A stretch of DNA of 64,000 nucleotides from an uncultured Eubacteriales bacterium. GTDB taxonomy: Bacteria > Bacillota > Clostridia > Oscillospirales > CAG-272. A program made the position numbers and the translations under genes. Below, piece after piece: positions 62,303 through 64,000 of the stretch (position 1 is its first letter; the number at the start of each line of letters is the position of its first letter). The notes beneath the pieces are model-generated. The model ran no database searches. It was not told where the DNA came from and worked only from the letters and a program-made list of their open reading frames with translations. The DNA lies in assembly GCA_934474225.1 (NCBI GenBank), contig CAKSLU010000007.1:1-64000 (forward strand). The letters run 5' to 3'.

Positions 62303-64000
62303 TCAGTTGCGGATGGGAACCAGGTCGCGGGCGACGATGTACTGCTTCTGTCCCGTGTAGTAGTTGATAACGGGGCAATAGGTGTACGGCATATTGTTGT
62401 TGATCTCCGGCTCGTCCATGTAGACGCCCAGACGCTTGCCGAGTGCCCAGATGATGGTGCCCTCACGCGGCGTTGCGCCGACATTGGTGCCCATGACGGG
62501 CAGCGTCAGGAAGTCCGTTATATCATTGCCCTTCGCATCATCGAAATCAACCTGGCACCAGCCGATCTGATGCGCGTAAACACTGCGTTCCGCCACGGCA
62601 ATCGCCTGCTCGATGGTGCACTTGTTGTTCGGCGAGAGCGTGGTGTCCGATGTGCCCTTGATGAGGTCAAGCGCGTTCATAAACGCCATGGATTCCTCTG
62701 CCCAACTTGCGAGCTGCCCCTTGTCCGTGTAATTGGACAGCTTCGAGGTGTAGCTCGTGTAGCTGTAGTCGGAGTTCTTCTCGATGTAGCGCAGGGTGCG
62801 GTAGAGGAAGGTCGCCATCTGCTGGCGGTTGAGCGTGGCATCGGGGGAGAAGGTGGTCGCCGATGTGCCGGAGGTGAGACCCGCGGCATACGCCTTGAGG
62901 ACATAGGAATTGCTTGTGTCCGTGAAGGTATTCGCGGCGGCGGGAGTAATGCTCTTGCCGGTCATCTCCTCGGCGAGGCGCACCACCACGGAGCAGAACT
63001 GCAGGCGTGAGATGTTCTTCGTGTAGTCATTGCCGAGCAAATCAAGGTCCAGCAGGTTGTCGTTGAGCGCGAAGTTGACATCGCTCTGCGCCCAGGTGCT
63101 GGTCTTGGCGGTATTGCGGAGGCGAAGCGTGAACATGCCCGCCTGATCCTCGGTGCTGCTGAGCGCAAGCGTCTCCCGCATCTGCAGCGCGGCGTTGACC
63201 TCTGCCTGATAGTGTTCCAGTGTGCTGTCGTTGCCGCTGAGTTTGAGATCCTTCTCGGTCAGATGCTGCTGCAAATAGCGGTCGGATCTGCCGCAGACAT
63301 CGCAGCTGAGCCAGTAGACATGCATACCCGCCGCATTGACGCCGACATACGCCTGATCGGTGGCAAGTTCGTCGTACAGCGTGGCGTGGGTAAACTCCAT
63401 CAGCTTCTCAATCGGCTTTGCCTTGAAGTTTGCGGAGACATGATTCGGATTATACTCGCATTTGCCGCAGATGCTGCAGGAGTAATACCACCGCGGAGCG
63501 GTCTGGCAGTTCGCAAAGGTGTAGACGCGGTCGGCAGACCGGATCTGATGAGTGTAGACATGCCCGGGGCACCAGTCCTTTGTGGCGGCAGCGCCGCCTG
63601 CCTTCTGTGCGGCATAGACATCATTGCCCGAATACACCTTGATGCTATAGGGAATGGAATAACCGCGCCCCTCCGTCATTTTTTTCGCAAATTCAGCCAC
63701 GGAGGACTCGGGGATGTACAAAGTCGCATCGGTCGTGCAGAACTGGAGGTCGCTGCGGCTTTCCCAAAGCGGCGAATGAAACACCGGGTCGTGCAGCTCA
63801 CCGTCCATGCGACCGACGAAGGTGTAGACATCCACCTTGTCGCTCAGCCAGATCTCATTCAGATAGGGCTTCCACACAATGACCCAGGCAAAGCCGTTTG
63901 CGCATTCGTGGTTGTAGAAGTCGCTGTCGTCCACATCCATGATGAGCGTGCCGACGTCGTCATATGCGTCGAGCGTGGCGAAGTTATAGCCCTCGCCGCG
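62303..64000 (-). CDS. SLH-domain exoprotein, 5' end beyond the window
   Basis: The open frame continues without a stop to the last base of the window, so the N-terminus and any signal peptide are missing; 565 codons are visible. Two Cys pairs (CSICGKCEYNPNH and CDVCGRSDRY) resemble small zinc ribbons. The C-terminal third has SLH repeats (NTFTDTSNSYVLKAYAAGLTSG, FSPDATLNRQQMATFLYRTL, WAEESMAFMNALDLIKGTSDTTLSPNNKCTIEQAI). A further domain follows the SLH part (ALGKRLGVYMDEPE to the end), unusual because SLH repeats more often sit at the terminus. It is probably a wall-bound surface protein; ligand or activity unknown. Confidence 0.85.
   Translation of the reverse strand, partial: RGEGYNFATLDAYDDVGTLIMDVDDSDFYNHECANGFAWVIVWKPYLNEIWLSDKVDVYTFVGRMDGELHDPVFHSPLWESRSDLQFCTTDATLYIPESSVAEFAKKMTEGRGYSIPYSIKVYSGNDVYAAQKAGGAAATKDWCPGHVYTHQIRSADRVYTFANCQTAPRWYYSCSICGKCEYNPNHVSANFKAKPIEKLMEFTHATLYDELATDQAYVGVNAAGMHVYWLSCDVCGRSDRYLQQHLTEKDLKLSGNDSTLEHYQAEVNAALQMRETLALSSTEDQAGMFTLRLRNTAKTSTWAQSDVNFALNDNLLDLDLLGNDYTKNISRLQFCSVVVRLAEEMTGKSITPAAANTFTDTSNSYVLKAYAAGLTSGTSATTFSPDATLNRQQMATFLYRTLRYIEKNSDYSYTSYTSKLSNYTDKGQLASWAEESMAFMNALDLIKGTSDTTLSPNNKCTIEQAIAVAERSVYAHQIGWCQVDFDDAKGNDITDFLTLPVMGTNVGATPREGTIIWALGKRLGVYMDEPEINNNMPYTYCPVINYYTGQKQYIVARDLVPIRN

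Overview
The window reads as a chromosomal segment of a GC-rich, Gram-positive, anaerobic gut-type Clostridia bacterium (Oscillospirales or Christensenellales-like; inferred from gene content, not proven). Supporting signs are a WalRK-type two-component system followed by YycH/YycI-like genes, an acetate kinase beside a TmcAL homologue, NrdR with an NrdR box, SLH-domain exoproteins, beta-galactosidase and GH43 genes, and extragenic repeats in nearly every large gap. No prophage, CRISPR array, transposase or rRNA was seen. One tRNA gene, tRNA-Pro(CGG), is present.

Layout, left to right. 0-6 kb: a Fur/PerR-type regulator, a small membrane protein, and a 1,339-residue secreted repeat protein followed 15 bases later by a 54-codon peptide gene. 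6-10 kb: leftward proB-proA-thiI. 10-19 kb: rightward cell-envelope cluster zapA, U32 peptidase, maf, mreB, mreC, mreD, PBP2, nth. 19-25 kb: asnS, a type Ic aspartate aminotransferase, ackA (leftward), tmcAL, a DUF1294 protein and a metallophosphoesterase. 26-27 kb: a two-gene RHH/XRE regulator unit with its own operator. 27-40 kb: a leftward carbohydrate region (six-hairpin glycosidase-like protein, LacZ, AraC regulator, solute-binding lipoprotein, SLH-anchored GH43-like giant). 40-44 kb: lipid kinase, acyltransferase-like protein, PAP2 phosphatase and pyruvate kinase in one tight run. 44-52 kb: secreted stalk-like protein, walR, walK, yycH-like, yycI-like, murA. 52-60 kb: XRE regulator, a regulatory region built on a long inverted repeat, an MBL hydrolase overlapping uvrB, then uvrA. 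60-64 kb: RlmL-type methyltransferase, nrdR, tRNA-Pro, and an SLH exoprotein cut by the window edge.

The regulatory layer is unusually legible. Four exact TTGACA-N17-TATAAT promoters were found (1270-1298, 5806-5834, 26785-26813, 61879-61907), along with Fur-like boxes, an NrdR box and large perfect-stem terminators.

The most unusual non-coding features are three. First, a modular family of nested extragenic hairpin repeats, one of which appears inserted into two different host repeats. Second, a 278-bp imperfect inverted repeat carrying outward promoters, next to a probable small structured RNA (52.8-53.3 kb). Third, a promoter whose -10 box lies inside an upstream terminator hairpin (1.24-1.30 kb). 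All functional statements rest on motif recognition by eye; no searches were run.
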